Shown here piece after piece: positions 32,901 to 44,146 of a stretch of DNA of 64,000 nt (its first letter is position 1; every line of letters begins with the position of its first letter). Location: assembly GCA_036936605.1 (NCBI GenBank), contig JAUPFV010000005.1, positions 123,126,453 to 123,190,452 on the forward strand. Reading direction: 5' to 3'. The translations under genes were made by a program, and so were the position numbers. The notes below the pieces were generated by a model that was not told the DNA's origin, searched no databases, and worked only from the letters and a program-made list of their open reading frames with translations. This DNA comes from Limnanthes douglasii subsp. nivea (lineage: Eukaryota; Streptophyta; Magnoliopsida; Brassicales; Limnanthaceae).

Positions 32901-34624
32901 TCCCCTCCGAAAATTGTAAGCGACTCGAAAAACTTGATGAGCCTGGAGACCGACCTAGAACATTCCTCTATAGCACCCATTCTGTTCCGAGTTGGATCGG
33001 GATCCAAGTACTCAGATTCCACATCAAATCTTTCAACTATTACCATAGCTCCCTCCGGAGCAGCATTACTCGGACCAACCCGGTGAGTGTTGTCAGGCCT
33101 GTTGCCTCCTCTTCTTTTAACGTAAGCCCCCAGCTTTCCCCTTTCAATCAAGTTCTGAACTTCTTGCTTCAATGCTATGCAATCATCGGTGGTATGACCA
33201 ATATCATTGTGATATTGGCAAAAAGAGTTGTTGCGATGCTCTCTGGGAGACTGCAGTGTTGCCGGTCTCCGGTAATGCACCTCATCTTTTGTTTTATCAA
33301 AGATAGTGGCCACGCTTTCTTTTAACTCAGCGAACCACTCCGGTTGGACCCATGGCCCTCTCTTGTTTCTGGATTGTTGACTTTGAGCTGGAGCAGCTGG
33401 CTGAGACTGAGCTTTTGCCCTACCACGCCCCTGTCCGATTTCTCTTGCTTTGTTCCCGGACTGATTCTGATTTGGAGTTGGTGCCACTTGGGTGGATCTC
33501 ACCTGCCTGTGCATCCTGGTTTTCTTTGTTTCATCGATGTTTATTAGTTTGCCAACCTGATTCAGCAACCCTCCCCATGTCATTTCCTTCTTTCTGGTCA
33601 CCGAATCAACTAGATTGCCCGGGTTCAAACCCTGTCTTAGGGATGCTATTGCTACCTGTTCGAAGCAATCAGCTAACCCATTTTTTTTGTTCAAAAAACG
33701 GCTTATGTATTCTTTCAGGGACTCATTTGGCTCATGGGCACAATGGATTATGGTGTCTCCATTGCCCTTGAGCTCTTTACTCCCTACGAACTGCCTTCGA
33801 AAGGCCACCCAAAACGTATCGAAATCTTTAATACAACCCTGAAGCAGGCTGTTGTACCATTTCAGAGCACTCCCCGTAAATGATTGGGAGAATACCCTAC
33901 AAAGTAGTTTATCATCGTCATCAAAGTTCATCATGAAGTTCTTGAATTGCTCCAGATGGTTGTCCGGATCAGTACTGCCATCGTACTTCTCCATTTTTGT
34001 GCTGTCAAACCTCTTGGGGAGGTTTCCGGACAGGATTTTAGAAGACAGTGAAGACTGCCTCCAATTCCTTCCACGACTGAACACAGTATCCTCATTGGGA
34101 GTTGCAAAGATACCTGGCTCATCGTGGAAAGCAAAGGGATCCATCAGCATCTTGTCCGTATACCTCCGGTGGTGAGATGATCCCTTTCCAATATGCCTTT
34201 TCATTCTTCCATGTCTGTCTCTTTTTCTTGAATATTTCTTAACCTGCTTTTGCTTTTTCTTGGTTCGACCCTCATCGCTGCTAGAGGACAAGGATTTTTC
34301 ATTTCCCTCGCTGTCCGAAGAGCTACCTGAAGATTCTGAGCTCGAGTCAGAACTCTCCACAGGCTTGGACCGGTGAGACTTTTTGGAACTAGCATGAGTC
34401 TTTTTGGTGCTCACATGAGTTTTGGAAGCCTCATGCTCTCTGGGATTATCGGTATGATGAGCAACCGATGCTTTGGATTTTTCTTTCACGCCCATCTTGG
34501 CCTTCTCAGCCTTCAGAGCTTCTATTTCACACTTTAGCCTGTCACGTTCTTCGACAGTGTATTCATCGTTTTCTTCCACCACTTCGAGAAAAGCCAGTGG
34601 AAGCTCTGGATTGTCCGGATTCAT
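29975..34624 (-). pseudogene. TE4 gag-pol: Gag, RT (protease deleted), RNase H, aRNase H, integrase
   Basis: One frame from ATG 34624 (MNPDNPELPLAFLEVV) to the end at 29975, broken only by a TGA at 30821-30819 where TE8 has CGA (Arg). Gag covers about residues 1-600, with KWYNSLLQGCIKDF and the zinc-knuckle-like CQYHNDIGHTTDDC. After SQLEGG (about 32828) it jumps straight to IDFTDLN of RT. About 979 bp present in TE8, encoding the protease and RT N-terminus, are missing yet the frame stays open. RT keeps FMDAFSGYNQ and YIDDM (32533-32519). RNase H, archaeal-type RNase H (RTDGGSSTMGCGAG, SNNESEYEA, SDSQLL) and the integrase zinc region follow. The integrase core (from 30814) has AIDYFSKW, TTDNGPQF and QVEVAN. 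Gag and enzymes normally form one polyprotein cut by the protease, which is absent here. Confidence 0.9.
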
Positions 34625-34675
34625 ACAGATAGAATTTTTTGGCAGGTTTTGAATGCTTGATTCAGGTACCCTCTT

Positions 34676-34694
34676 CTCCCACTGTGGTTGCCAA
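34676..34694 (-). promoter_or_regulatory. TE4 primer-binding site
   Basis: - strand TTGGCAACCACAGTGGGAG, two bases after the LTR. It is almost identical to the TE8 site (TTGGCGACC...), with a G-to-A change. tRNA identity not assigned. Confidence 0.75.
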
Positions 34695-34696
34695 TT

Positions 34697-35154
34697 TGGT
34701 GTGGATAATAATCGCCTGAGGGTAGGCTGGTAATTTTAATTGGTGTTTTAAGGTGATGTGTGGGTGTTAAACGGTGGTGTGTGGGTGTTAAACGGTTTAG
34801 AGTAGGGAGTAGAGAGATAATTAAGCAGCTTGGTAGCAGTTAATTCTCATTACCCATAGTTAATGCAGGTGGTTGGGTATTTATAGTGTGATGTTTGGGC
34901 CCTTATGGGCTTTCGGGTCATGTTTAAAGAACCCGGGTCATGTTCAAAGACCCATGAGCTCTAAGTAGGAGAGCAAGTAGCTTAGTCAAGGAGTGTTTAG
35001 GTTTTTTAGTACTTTTGTCATAGTTCGAACAGTCCTATGGTCATAGTGTTCGAAGTGATCTGTCCGGTCCATGTGATCTGTCCGATCTGTCCGGTCCGGA
35101 GGCTTTGGACCGATCTGTCCTTGTCCGGGGAGCATGCTGAATTCGGACTCATCA
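34697..35154 (-). repeat. TE4 5' LTR
   Basis: 458 bp. The TATAAATA box is at 34885-34878 on the - strand. Upstream of it (35057-35120) lie four copies of the + strand word GATCTGTCC, mostly followed by G. This LTR should drive the genomic RNA. Its - strand 3' end CACACCA directly precedes AA and the primer-binding site. Confidence 0.95.
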
Positions 35155-35159
35155 GGTTC
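35155..35159. repeat. TE4 target-site duplication, right copy
   Basis: GGTTC immediately right of the LTR, matching 25616-25620. Confidence 0.9.
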
Positions 35160-35289
35160 ATTTATGTGATGTGCCATAAACATTTAACAAAAATAAGTTT
35201 CGACCTATTAAATAGAATGTTTCTTATTTTTCTAATAAAAGGACAACTAAATTGTTGTCGTTGTGGATCGATTTTAAAAAGTATAAGTA

Positions 35290-38250
35290 CACTCATGAAG
35301 CTTTCTATCTAGTCTAGACTCTACATCTACCCTCTTAGGAAAAATAAAAATGGAATCCTCGCATGGAACAATTAATGGTCGATTTGTGAACTTTATCGAT
35401 TTCAACAAAGTATATTCAAAATCTTCATTCAAGGTTCCTCGCATGGACCAATTAATGAAATCTACCTTGGGAATATGTTATCATTTATGGGTCCATATTC
35501 TAGGAAAAATCAAATGTGGATGCATGAGGAAGATCAAGTGCATACCTATATTATAACGAAGCAATATCCATACTACTACAAAGTCATGTCATTCAACTTA
35601 AAAACATATGAGCCAATTACCAATGATTGGTAAATAAAGTATTCTCTAGCCATTTCAGATGTAATTTACAAGCATACATCGAAAATATTCTAGTCATAAG
35701 TAATCATGATGCCAACCACCTAGCCAACCTAAAAATATATATTTGAAAACCTCTATGATTAGTGAATTGACAATTCAATCCAGATAAGTGTATGTTCACC
35801 GTATGATCAAGAAATGTTATAGGTTACGTGGTTGAGAAATAAATATAAGAAGATTAGACATAACTTTCTAGCATGATGTTAATAGGCTTTACGTAATGTA
35901 AAAATGATTAAAATTTGGTTCTGTGACTTACCACATTCAACATATTCATTTCATGATCTTTGAACACGTATTTCTAATTCTTTCAAATCCTCAAAGGTGT
36001 TGATTTATTCAACTTACACTCGATTAAGATGAAACTATTCTAAAACGTCAACGAGCTTGTAGATGCATTAGAGGTCATGTCAAAACAAACAATATATGAG
36101 TAGTTTTACTAATACCTAGTTATATAAGATCATACAATCAATGTATTATTTATAAAAGAAAATGGTAACTCGAGATCAATATATAATGTAATTTATAAGA
36201 GAATATATTATACACGAGACATTTCCTTATTATTAGATATACAGCTTCATAAGACATAGACCATAATATAGATAATAATGTATAAGAGGGATGAATCATG
36301 TCATAAGAAAACATGACTAATGAAAGCATGATATGGCGAGGCATTTTGAGAGCTTATTGTATGAGTCACGACCATATCATCATGGATGCCAACATTTATC
36401 CATCATTATATCACGGTCTTCTAGATTTTTATCTTACCAATTCTCGTACAAATAAGGAGATCGACTACCAATACCCTACCCTTGTAGGGAAGACCTTCAA
36501 CCAAAAATTCCCGAGAAATATACATAGGGAGTTCTTTAGCACTCATATGATAATCAAAGTAATTTGGCCGATTCATGAAGATAAATAAGAACAAAGTAAT
36601 CAGCATATCAAAACATCTAATATGGATGACATATGACTTATTTAATTCATTTATACATATATTTGTAGAACTTATTGTATAATAAATTGGCCATTCACTC
36701 TCCCTAGTGAAGGTGTGAAAAATGTCTATAGCTCCAAAGAGATTATATATTTCAAATCTCGTTACTGATATCTAGAAATATTATCTGTAGAATTAGATAC
36801 TGCGTCCAAAAGGATAATGTATTTATTTTAGACACATATTGTTATTGTCTGAACCTTGTTTTCTTTGAAAAATATAATGTAAAATCTCGATATATCTACT
36901 TTTTTAACAAAATTGGTCATTAGAACTTGGTGATTCGATGTCAAATTTGAAACACACATTACCATCAAAGCTCATGTAGTGGCAGACTTATTAACATAAT
37001 GTTAATTAGATAGACCCATAGCTATCCCTTGTAACTCCAAAACAATAATGGTTGTCCAAACAAATCGTGAGACTTATAAGTTAGGCCATAAATTAAGAAT
37101 ACAAGACTTATTTCATTAAGAGCATATTACAAATCAAGCTATTAAGTTTTATTGTTTCGCTTGTAATAATGAGGTTGCATATAAAGCGCCCATAGTTGAT
37201 TTGTAAAGCCCGACGGGTGAAACTCCTAAACGACTCACAACTTTGTGATATCATAGCCTGTAGACTGATCGAGAAAAAAGTACACGCGTATCTAATTGAT
37301 ATCTTGTACCAACATCTATTACAGTTTGAGAACATGATTGCATACACGTTTGCTTCCTATGAGTGTTTTAATTCAGCACTATTTGTGGGAATTAACAACC
37401 ATGGCATGACACAACCTCTCAAACAAACCAAATTTTTGAAATAACGGTAATTAAAGAATGGAAGAACTTGAATTATCTATATCAGTTTATGAAATTGGAA
37501 AGTTATGCTAGAAAAATCTGAACAGACCTCTTCAAATTCGTTTTGGTACAGATAAATCAACTTTCATTCTCGAAGAAATTATGAATGCAAAGATGGTGAA
37601 ATTGCAGCTACAAAACGTTACTCTAGTATATTCTCCTAACATGGTACTTATGGCCAATCATTCTAGTCGATTCAAAAATATTGGTTAAATAGTGTTACAC
37701 ATACCAATACTTTGTAACATCAAATCTTAATCCTAGAAGTTCACCTTGAGTGGACTTCATAAAAAAACTACACTCGACAAGTGGGGTTTGGACATTCTTG
37801 GACCTTTACCAAAGACTTTAAATGGTGGACGATACCTTTTGGTATTGGTGGATTATTTCTCTAAATGGTTAGAAGAAAAATCTTTGGTCAAAATTTGGGT
37901 GAAGGAAGTCATCAGTTTCTTCAAGGTAAATACATTTGTAAATGTAAGAAAACTTGAATTATTACAATTGATAATAGTAGAATGGATTGTGAACACTAAT
38001 TTAACTATTTATTACCAACCCAATGAATAATTCTATCGTTACGTCACCAAGAAACCAAATAAGACCATACAAGATGAAGTTATATGTACAAACCTCTTCG
38101 AAGGTATATAATGCGTAATTGGAGATAGGGTTGGGAAACAACCAATTTTTCTTTAAAGAGTTTTTTTTGGGTATATTGAACGATTGCATGCAAAAATACA
38201 ACTGGATCCGTTTTTGCCTTGTTATAAGAATATAAGTGGTTGTTCCAGCA
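35290..38250 (+). pseudogene. TE5: very degraded gypsy pol (RT to integrase)
   Basis: RT remnants: VNFIDFNKVYSKSSFKVPRM then DQLMKSTLG (35380-35480), equivalent to IDFTDLN...FPLPRIDQLVDSTSG, then a YYYKVMSFNLKTYEPI piece near 35575. RNase H end: FDVKFETHITIKAHVVADLL near 36930-36990. Archaeal-type RNase H traces: CNNEVAYKAPIVDL, LLNDSQL (37150-37250). Integrase core start: WGLDILGPLPKTLNGGRYLL and VDYFSKWLEEKSL (37780-37890), then fragments to about 38250. Gag, protease and LTRs are not seen. TE4 inserted just upstream, at 35155. Stops throughout. Confidence 0.65.
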
Positions 38251-38399
38251 GAAATAATATTACGTTAATTTTGAATATCTAATCCAGTGAGAGATCGAAT
38301 GTCGAAGGTTACGGTACCAAACTTGACTTAATCAAATATATTTGAATAAATGTTCACATTAGCATAAAGAATTATAAAACCAAAATGAAAATTATATAT

Positions 38400-38732
38400 T
38401 GATGACTTTAGAAATATATAAGGGGTAAAATAGTTTAATAATATTTAGAAAGTCACACATATACTTAGAGAGAGAAACATATGAATTCTAGAGAAATGGT
38501 CAAAAGTTGTAACAGAATCATAATTCTTTCCCTTTCTTATAATGGGTATATTATTTTATATAGTAATGGCAACGGGGCTTTGGACCTACATGGTTTGGTC
38601 ATGTTTGACTATTCCCCATATTATCTTAGTGAATTAAATACATTTACTACTTATTACACAAAATATCCTTTACATATTTGTTGGGCTAATTTTACAAATG
38701 TGACTCTAGACTAAAATTAACTCAATATTTCA
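38400..38732 (-). repeat. TE6 3' LTR
   Basis: On + it starts TGATGACTTTAGAAATATAT and AAGGGGTAAAATAG, and ends ATATTTCA. It shares AGGGGTAAAAT, TTTAGAGAGAGAAACA, GTGAATTCTAGA-like, TATATAGTAATGG and AATACATTTACTAC with 47398-47745. End positions are approximate. Confidence 0.7.
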
Positions 38733-39799
38733 CTTGTTCGACACACAGTCTAGATTAATCATACCATTATCGTATCCAGCTAGTACTTATGAATGATTCT
38801 GAGAAAGGACTAGCTTTTGTGCCTCCTCATATTGCAGCTTAGCCTTTGATTTGATGTGACCTCAAACAAATCAGACTTTGGTCAATTTTCTCCTTCACAT
38901 GATGCCTTACCCAATAAGATTTTTGAAACGGTGGGTTAGATAATTTAACAACTTGAGTTACGTATGAAACGCCTGGCTTACTCCCGTACACGTATCATAA
39001 GGACATTTTCTCTAGATTCTCGGGCTCTGATGATATTGCTTAGGAATTAGTGAAGAGTGAATGAATAACTACGTTTCCATTGCACTCTCCTTAGTAGGTG
39101 ATTGTTGAGCCTTCAAGACTTTATCTATAAATTTACTAATCGTTCTCACAATCCTGACTTGCAGTTAGTTTTAGAAGTTTAGAGACAAGCTCTCAAATTT
39201 TCTATGCCAAAAAGAACATTTCTTGACCAAATAGCTACTGCAGAATCTAGTATGATGCACGTTTCAGAAACCCTTCAATTCTCTCGGATAACGGTCTTAT
39301 ATGTCTTTTTATCTATAAATTTACTAATCTCTCTCTCACAATCCTGACTTGCACACAGTTTTAGAGGTTTAGAGAGAAGCTCTCAAATTTTCGATGCCAA
39401 AAAAAAACATTTCTTGACCAAATAGCTACTGCAGAATCTAGTCTGATGCACGTTTCAGAAACCCTTCAAATCTCTCGGATAACCGTCTTATATGTCTTTC
39501 AAATTAACCGGTTTTGATTGGTTATCAATATCCAAACAAAGTGAAGCGAAAAGAGCTGTCGGGATAGTAGACGAGAGGGCAAAACATATCAAATAGGTGT
39601 CTGTCTACTTACGGACCTTTCGATTCAAAAAATAGATTATCGGAACCTGTTGCCTCATACTTTTCTAATCTCTTACCTTTCCCTTCACCAAAGAGCGCTT
39701 ATCCTTCTCGCCAAAAACACTCTCAAAGGGAACCGCCATTCATATCTATTGTAAAATCAGAACCCGAAGAACTATAACTATCTAAAACTCCCTCTCAAC
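38733..39799. other. TE6 region between 3' LTR and antisense ORF
   Basis: No coding sequence recognised. It contains an imperfect tandem duplication of about 190 bp (39120-39498). By analogy with TE4 this would hold the antisense promoter, but I see no clear TATA/G-box set. Confidence 0.45.
39120..39498. repeat. Imperfect ~190-bp tandem duplication in TE6
   Basis: Units 39120-39306 and 39307-39498 both begin TTTATCTATAAATTTACTAA and end CTTATATGTCTT, with scattered substitutions and short indels (over 90 percent alike by eye). The unit holds ATTTCTTGACCAAATAGCTA and CTGCAGAATCTAGT. Confidence 0.85.
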
Positions 39800-41898
39800 A
39801 TGTACAAAGAATACGAACTCCCTCAGGGTTCGGACACAAGGAGTCAAAGCGTGCCATGGTGGATTCCCAGGACCGTAATACTTCTCCAAGGAAATCAGCT
39901 GGATCTGAAGGAGAATTCCCTATAAGTCCATGTGATTCTTTCTACTCAAATAGTGATCCCTAAGACGTCTGTTGGGCTCCAAAATAAAAGATTTACCTCT
40001 CAAAAGGCTCAAAATAATTGTTCTATGATCCCGATGTTGAATCTGAAGACCACGACAAAGATATGAAAAATATGAGGGATTATGCCGAAAAGGTTGCTGA
40101 GATCCATACAGAGGTCAATAAGGTAGTGATGAGGCTAAACATATCAAAAAACACTGAAACTGATACGCCATTTCGCGTGGAGATATTGGAGGTGCTTGGG
40201 AGAAATCTTCACCATATCGACACTTAGTATCTTATTGCCTTATTCAATGGAAAATATAATTATTATTCCGCGTCCTCCCAAGCTGAGAGGGTGTTGGGGG
40301 ATCCCAAAATCGATTAAACTATGTCTCCTCAAAGTTGGAGAGAGGCCACTCTCCGTCAAGAAGTGGAAACTAGTAGTCTATCCAAAGATCTTTAACTTTT
40401 TTTTATCCCGTAAGTGTTTCAGTCTCTGAATTTAGTATGTAGCCACTTATGGCGCTCGATCGAAGGACCCATGTCTGCAGACAATTGATGACCCTTCCGG
40501 TCTGGAAAATACCATAAAATTCCTAGGAGCGCCTGATTCTCATGTTTTCTTTCCTAATAAGAAAAGGGCTCTCAATTAGGAAGTCATGAAGGAAACTTCT
40601 GATTGTCCGGCCAGGAAGAAACCTAAGAAAAACACTCCAGAAGTAGAAGGAGACAACGAGGCTGTTTCAAGTTTCATTGCGAAGATGGTTGACCGTCCTC
40701 ACCTAGTGATAACTAAGAGAGGAAAATCCCAAGACCTGAAAAAAAAAAAAGCAAATACATGACGAAAGATGCAAAGAGGGAAATGACAAAATAATGGAAA
40801 GAGAAAACCTTCATTCCTAAAGACACCTACTACTGAAAAAATATGCCATCCTTGTCGTTGACCAGGCCATTATCCCTTTGTTTTTCGAATTTACAAAGTT
40901 TATGGCCATAAAAAAATTACGAGCCCTCTTGGAGGGAAATCGACCAGAGTTTGATAATCTATCCACTGGACATCAACTACCGTGCTCTTCCGGCAAAAAA
41001 AAAATTGGATTTTAATATATACGGTCTTCTGGGTGAAATGTAAATGGATTTAGATGTCCAAATTTTCATGGGTGACAATCAGCTATCAAACTATCGGAAT
41101 GAGAGTCGAGGTGCATTAATGGACCAAAATATAGAAGATCAACAAAAAAATCCCTCGTTCAAAGTCCCACAAGGGCAAGGTGGGCAATTCTTGTCAGATT
41201 ACTCTATAAACTCCGGATCATTTCAGCCCTTCAAAACACATTCTCATACTGTCTCTTAATCACCTTGTAGTTCACATTGCTTTACTTGAAAGGAATGCAA
41301 AAAAAAAATGAAAAAATAGTGTCTAAAGCGAAGAGTCTGATTTCACAGTTTGAGATAACGTCAATTTCACACAACCATACAGAAAGCTTCGGCAAGTGGC
41401 CTCAGATCAGAAATCACTTTCCAACAGACTTGAAAAGAGGCTCAATTAACTTTAAGCGAACTCGTACAACAAATAGTATCTCATCAGGCAGAGGTTGTTT
41501 AGTGTACCTATTTGATATTGGATGGAAAGGGAGGCAGAATGTGCTCTTCACATGGATACTTTCTTTAAAAACGAGGAAACGTAAAAGAGATTCCACAACA
41601 GAGCCAACAACAAAAGGGACGAAAAGGACGAGTTTGCTGCACTTGAGAGTTACGCTCAAGGTTGTCTAGATATATTATCCGACTCTGAAGCTAGATTTAA
41701 ATCAATATTGAATCTCAGCATACACCAGAAGTTCCCGAACTAGAATTGGGGCTCATATTGGTATTCTGTTCTATAGGGGATCACCCTCCAAATATTTTAC
41801 TTGAAGATGATGATAATAAGAAAGCATTAGATTACTCGTGCCACGATGACAAGTACATGAATGCGGAATTTGAAAAAGAATACTCTTACGGCTTATAG
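39800..41898 (+). pseudogene. TE6 antisense ORF, decayed
   Basis: An ATG at 39800 opens MYKEYELPQGSDTRSQSV and soon meets a shift. A basic patch (RKKPKKNTPEVEGDNEAV, 40610-40670) corresponds to the Lys-rich region of the TE4 protein. Near 41635-41720 the frame FAALESYAQGCLDILSDSEA then RFKSILNLSIHQKFP matches the TE4 C-terminal stretch INNYANQMLKS...DMVLLFHEKFPQRN. The acidic end NAEFEKEYSYGL precedes TAG at 41896-41898. It is antisense to the TE6 gag-pol, as in the other elements. Pseudogene. Confidence 0.55.
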
Positions 41899-41990
41899 TG
41901 ATTTTCCAAGTTATTTTTCCATTTTAATAGAAAGTCCATGTAGGCGGAGGTTGTTTTTTTTATTGGAGAAAACAAAATGTAGTTTTAAGA

Positions 41991-42180
41991 AGGTAGCCGC
42001 GTTGGTTGAGTAAGTCATGTTTGTGACCAAAGATCATGAGTTCGAGTCTTTTTTTTGGCTGAGCCTCTCACCTTGTCTGGTTCACCATCTAGCGTTGGTT
42101 TGCAGACTATTACGATACTGAGGGTTTACTATGTGCGCACTCGTTGAGTAGCGGCTGCGGATTGTCTCAAAAAAAAAATT
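41991..42180 (+). mobile_element. tRNA-derived SINE inside TE6
   Basis: The head GGTAGCCGCGTTGGTTGAGT contains a box-A match (TGGTTGAGTAAG, 42003-42014). Downstream is a perfect box-B (GTTCGAGTC, 42040-42048; consensus GWTCRANNC). A body with GGCTGAGCCTCTCACCTTGT and GTAGCGGCTGCGGATTGTCT follows, ending in an A-tract (42169-42178). This is the anatomy of a pol III-transcribed plant SINE moved by LINE machinery. Flanking target duplication is unclear because the flanks are AT-rich. Confidence 0.8.
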
Positions 42181-42619
42181 AATAAAAAATTTTATATATT
42201 GTAATTTATTATTATTATATTGTTTACACATGCTGTAGTTTAAATCCATACTTCGTATTTTTTTTTCCAGATTGAGGGTGATAATTTTATATGAAACTTT
42301 TAAAACAAATTGGATTGGATCACGATTGAGAGAAGAACATATAAGGCCTATCCGATGTTATAACCATTTAACTATAAATAATCCGGTCAAAAATTACAGG
42401 ATTCGAAGAATTTAAATGGAACAAGTAAAAAAAAAACGTTGGTCGTAAATTCAAGGACTCAAAGCATTTATTAAACGCACAATTATTTTTATTTATCTAG
42501 CCGACTCTATAAGTACTTCTTTAAAACCTGCGTGCTCTACTCGGGTGTTACTCGGGTGTAAAATAAAATACCACTGGTCATTAAATGAATTGAAATACTA
42601 TACATTTTTGACAAATCGA

Positions 42620-43310
42620 ATCCAATAATAATTTTAGTTGTTAGATATTCCAAGTGTATTGAAGTGGTTTTCCGTCATGATCTTCTAATCAGTAAGTTCC
42701 TAAATTTATCCTCTCAATTACTAGGTAAGATCCTTCTTAGTTTAGCTGTTCCATTTTAGACAAGATGAATTTTATGACATATTTTTCTCTAGTTTCGGAT
42801 AATGGTTCGACTTTCACCCAATTTTAAATATAATAAACTGTTACTACGATAGTGTATCTCCGCCCATACCCCCATGGGTAAAGGTCAAACCAAGTTTATC
42901 CTCCATTAGTCAAATGGACACGCTTTATAGATTGATTTAGGGGTATCGTCCGTATACGTATGTCGTTGTCAAATTCATTGCCAATAACTCTTTAGCATCA
43001 ACCATGATAATAGGCCAATAATACTCATCTCGTTGAAGTTTTAAAATTGTAATTGGTTGAACCTTCTTCATAATGTAATTAATACAAAACTTTCTAGAAT
43101 TTATTTATTCCTAAGAATTACAACAAAGTCCGGCTCAAAGACTTTTTATACAGTGTATCTCTGGAGACCGCGTAACCGTGTGGTTTAAACCTTACCTTTT
43201 TATCGAGTCCCTTATTCATCGATCTAATCTCTTTGACTTGCAACTCTTTTAGATCGTATCTTCAATTCTTATCGACACTCGTCGAGAAGTATAATTCTTC
43301 ATTTGTAATC
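42620..43310 (-). pseudogene. TE6 integrase, core mostly deleted
   Basis: On the - strand a zinc-region remnant lies near 43260-43100 (VRFKPHGYAVSRDTLYKKSL-like). The core start (YTIVVTVYYI.NWVKVEPLSE) lies near 42870-42800. Then it jumps to the C-terminal part GSYLVIERINLGTY.LEDHDG near 42740-42650. The DNGPQF and QVEVAN segments with the second Asp and the Glu are missing. Inactive. Confidence 0.65.
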
Positions 43311-43499
43311 AAACTCTATTTAAAATTTTGTTGTTATTGGAATATTGTTTCGTTCATTTTTTTGTGAACATGTTTTTGTTGAGTTCTTTCGAACAAGTTG
43401 GCCAATTATTTGTAGACTTTTATGTATTTCAGCAGGTGGTCTTTCCGCACTTCTAATTTCTCCAATACATGATTGGTAAAGAATTATGAATAACTTACA

Positions 43500-43770
43500 A
43501 AGCAAACCTTTTTAGCACCACAAATTTGTGCAAGTCGCAATCATGCGAGAGCATTCTCATATTATATTGCATCATTAAATGCTTTAAAATCGAAGTGTGT
43601 CACTTGATACATCTCTTCCCCTATCGGTGCTATCAACTGAACCCCATTAGTTTGAATGACCGATTCATCTTTAAACTTTTTCCTAATTTATTACGGGTCT
43701 CGTTGTTCAAAATGAAATTCTACTAAAACATATGCAGTTTGAGCTTTTATCGTTGTTCGGGGATCAAAAT
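43500..43770 (-). pseudogene. TE6 archaeal-type RNase H remnant
   Basis: The - strand from about 43770 has a KAQTAYVLVEFHFE-like start (end of the first RNase H), then pieces including QVTHFDFKAFNDAI.YENALA and AQICGAKK (43600-43510), equivalent to FAFRASNNESEY and LAYICGAK of TE8. Heavily substituted. Confidence 0.5.
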
Positions 43771-43799
43771 TGATGTCATAATATCCTAACTCTATAGAC

Positions 43800-44056
43800 C
43801 ACTTGGTCATCCGTCTATAAATTTTAAGCCTTTGAAAAACATTTTTTTTATAATAAAGAAGTACGAATCACAATTGAGTGTGCCTCCAAATATGGTTTCA
43901 TTTTTAAGGTTGTTACAACCAAAGATAAGGCAAGATTTTCCAGTTTGAAGTATATTTTTTTGGTGTCTAACAAGATTTTTCTCACATAGTTTAAGAAATG
44001 AAAACAACTGTTGTGGTCTCTGATAAGTACCATGCTCGCTGCATAATCCGACACTG

Positions 44057-44146
<90 letters not shown>

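Larger units (their letters stand above)
25621..35154 (-). mobile_element. TE4: complete young Tat-lineage Ty3/gypsy element (9534 bp)
   Basis: On the - strand: 5' LTR (35154-34697), primer-binding site, gag-pol (34624-29975), conserved motif, hairpin module, antisense ORF (on +, 26512-29482), polypurine tract and 3' LTR (26078-25621). LTRs begin TGATGAGTCC and end CACACCA. A 5-bp target duplication GGTTC flanks both sides (25616-25620 and 35155-35159). LTRs are 458 bp each with six substitutions, about 98.7 percent identity, so insertion is fairly recent. Pol has lost the protease region and carries one stop, so movement would need proteins from other copies. Confidence 0.95.

Noticed and set aside
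33352..34175. Long + strand ORFs opposite TE4 gag
   Set aside because: They mirror the conserved gag frame on the - strand and recur in TE8 at the equivalent place only because the DNA is similar. No recognisable domain.
37746..38030. Functional integrase in TE5
   Set aside because: Only the start of the core is legible. The second Asp and Glu regions are lost and frames are broken all around.
41991..42060. Genuine tRNA gene
   Set aside because: Box A and box B are present but no cloverleaf with an acceptor stem closes around them, and the body plus A-tract fit a SINE.
42780..43100. Host gene between TE6 parts
   Set aside because: The residues fit a truncated TE6 integrase; no separate gene structure.
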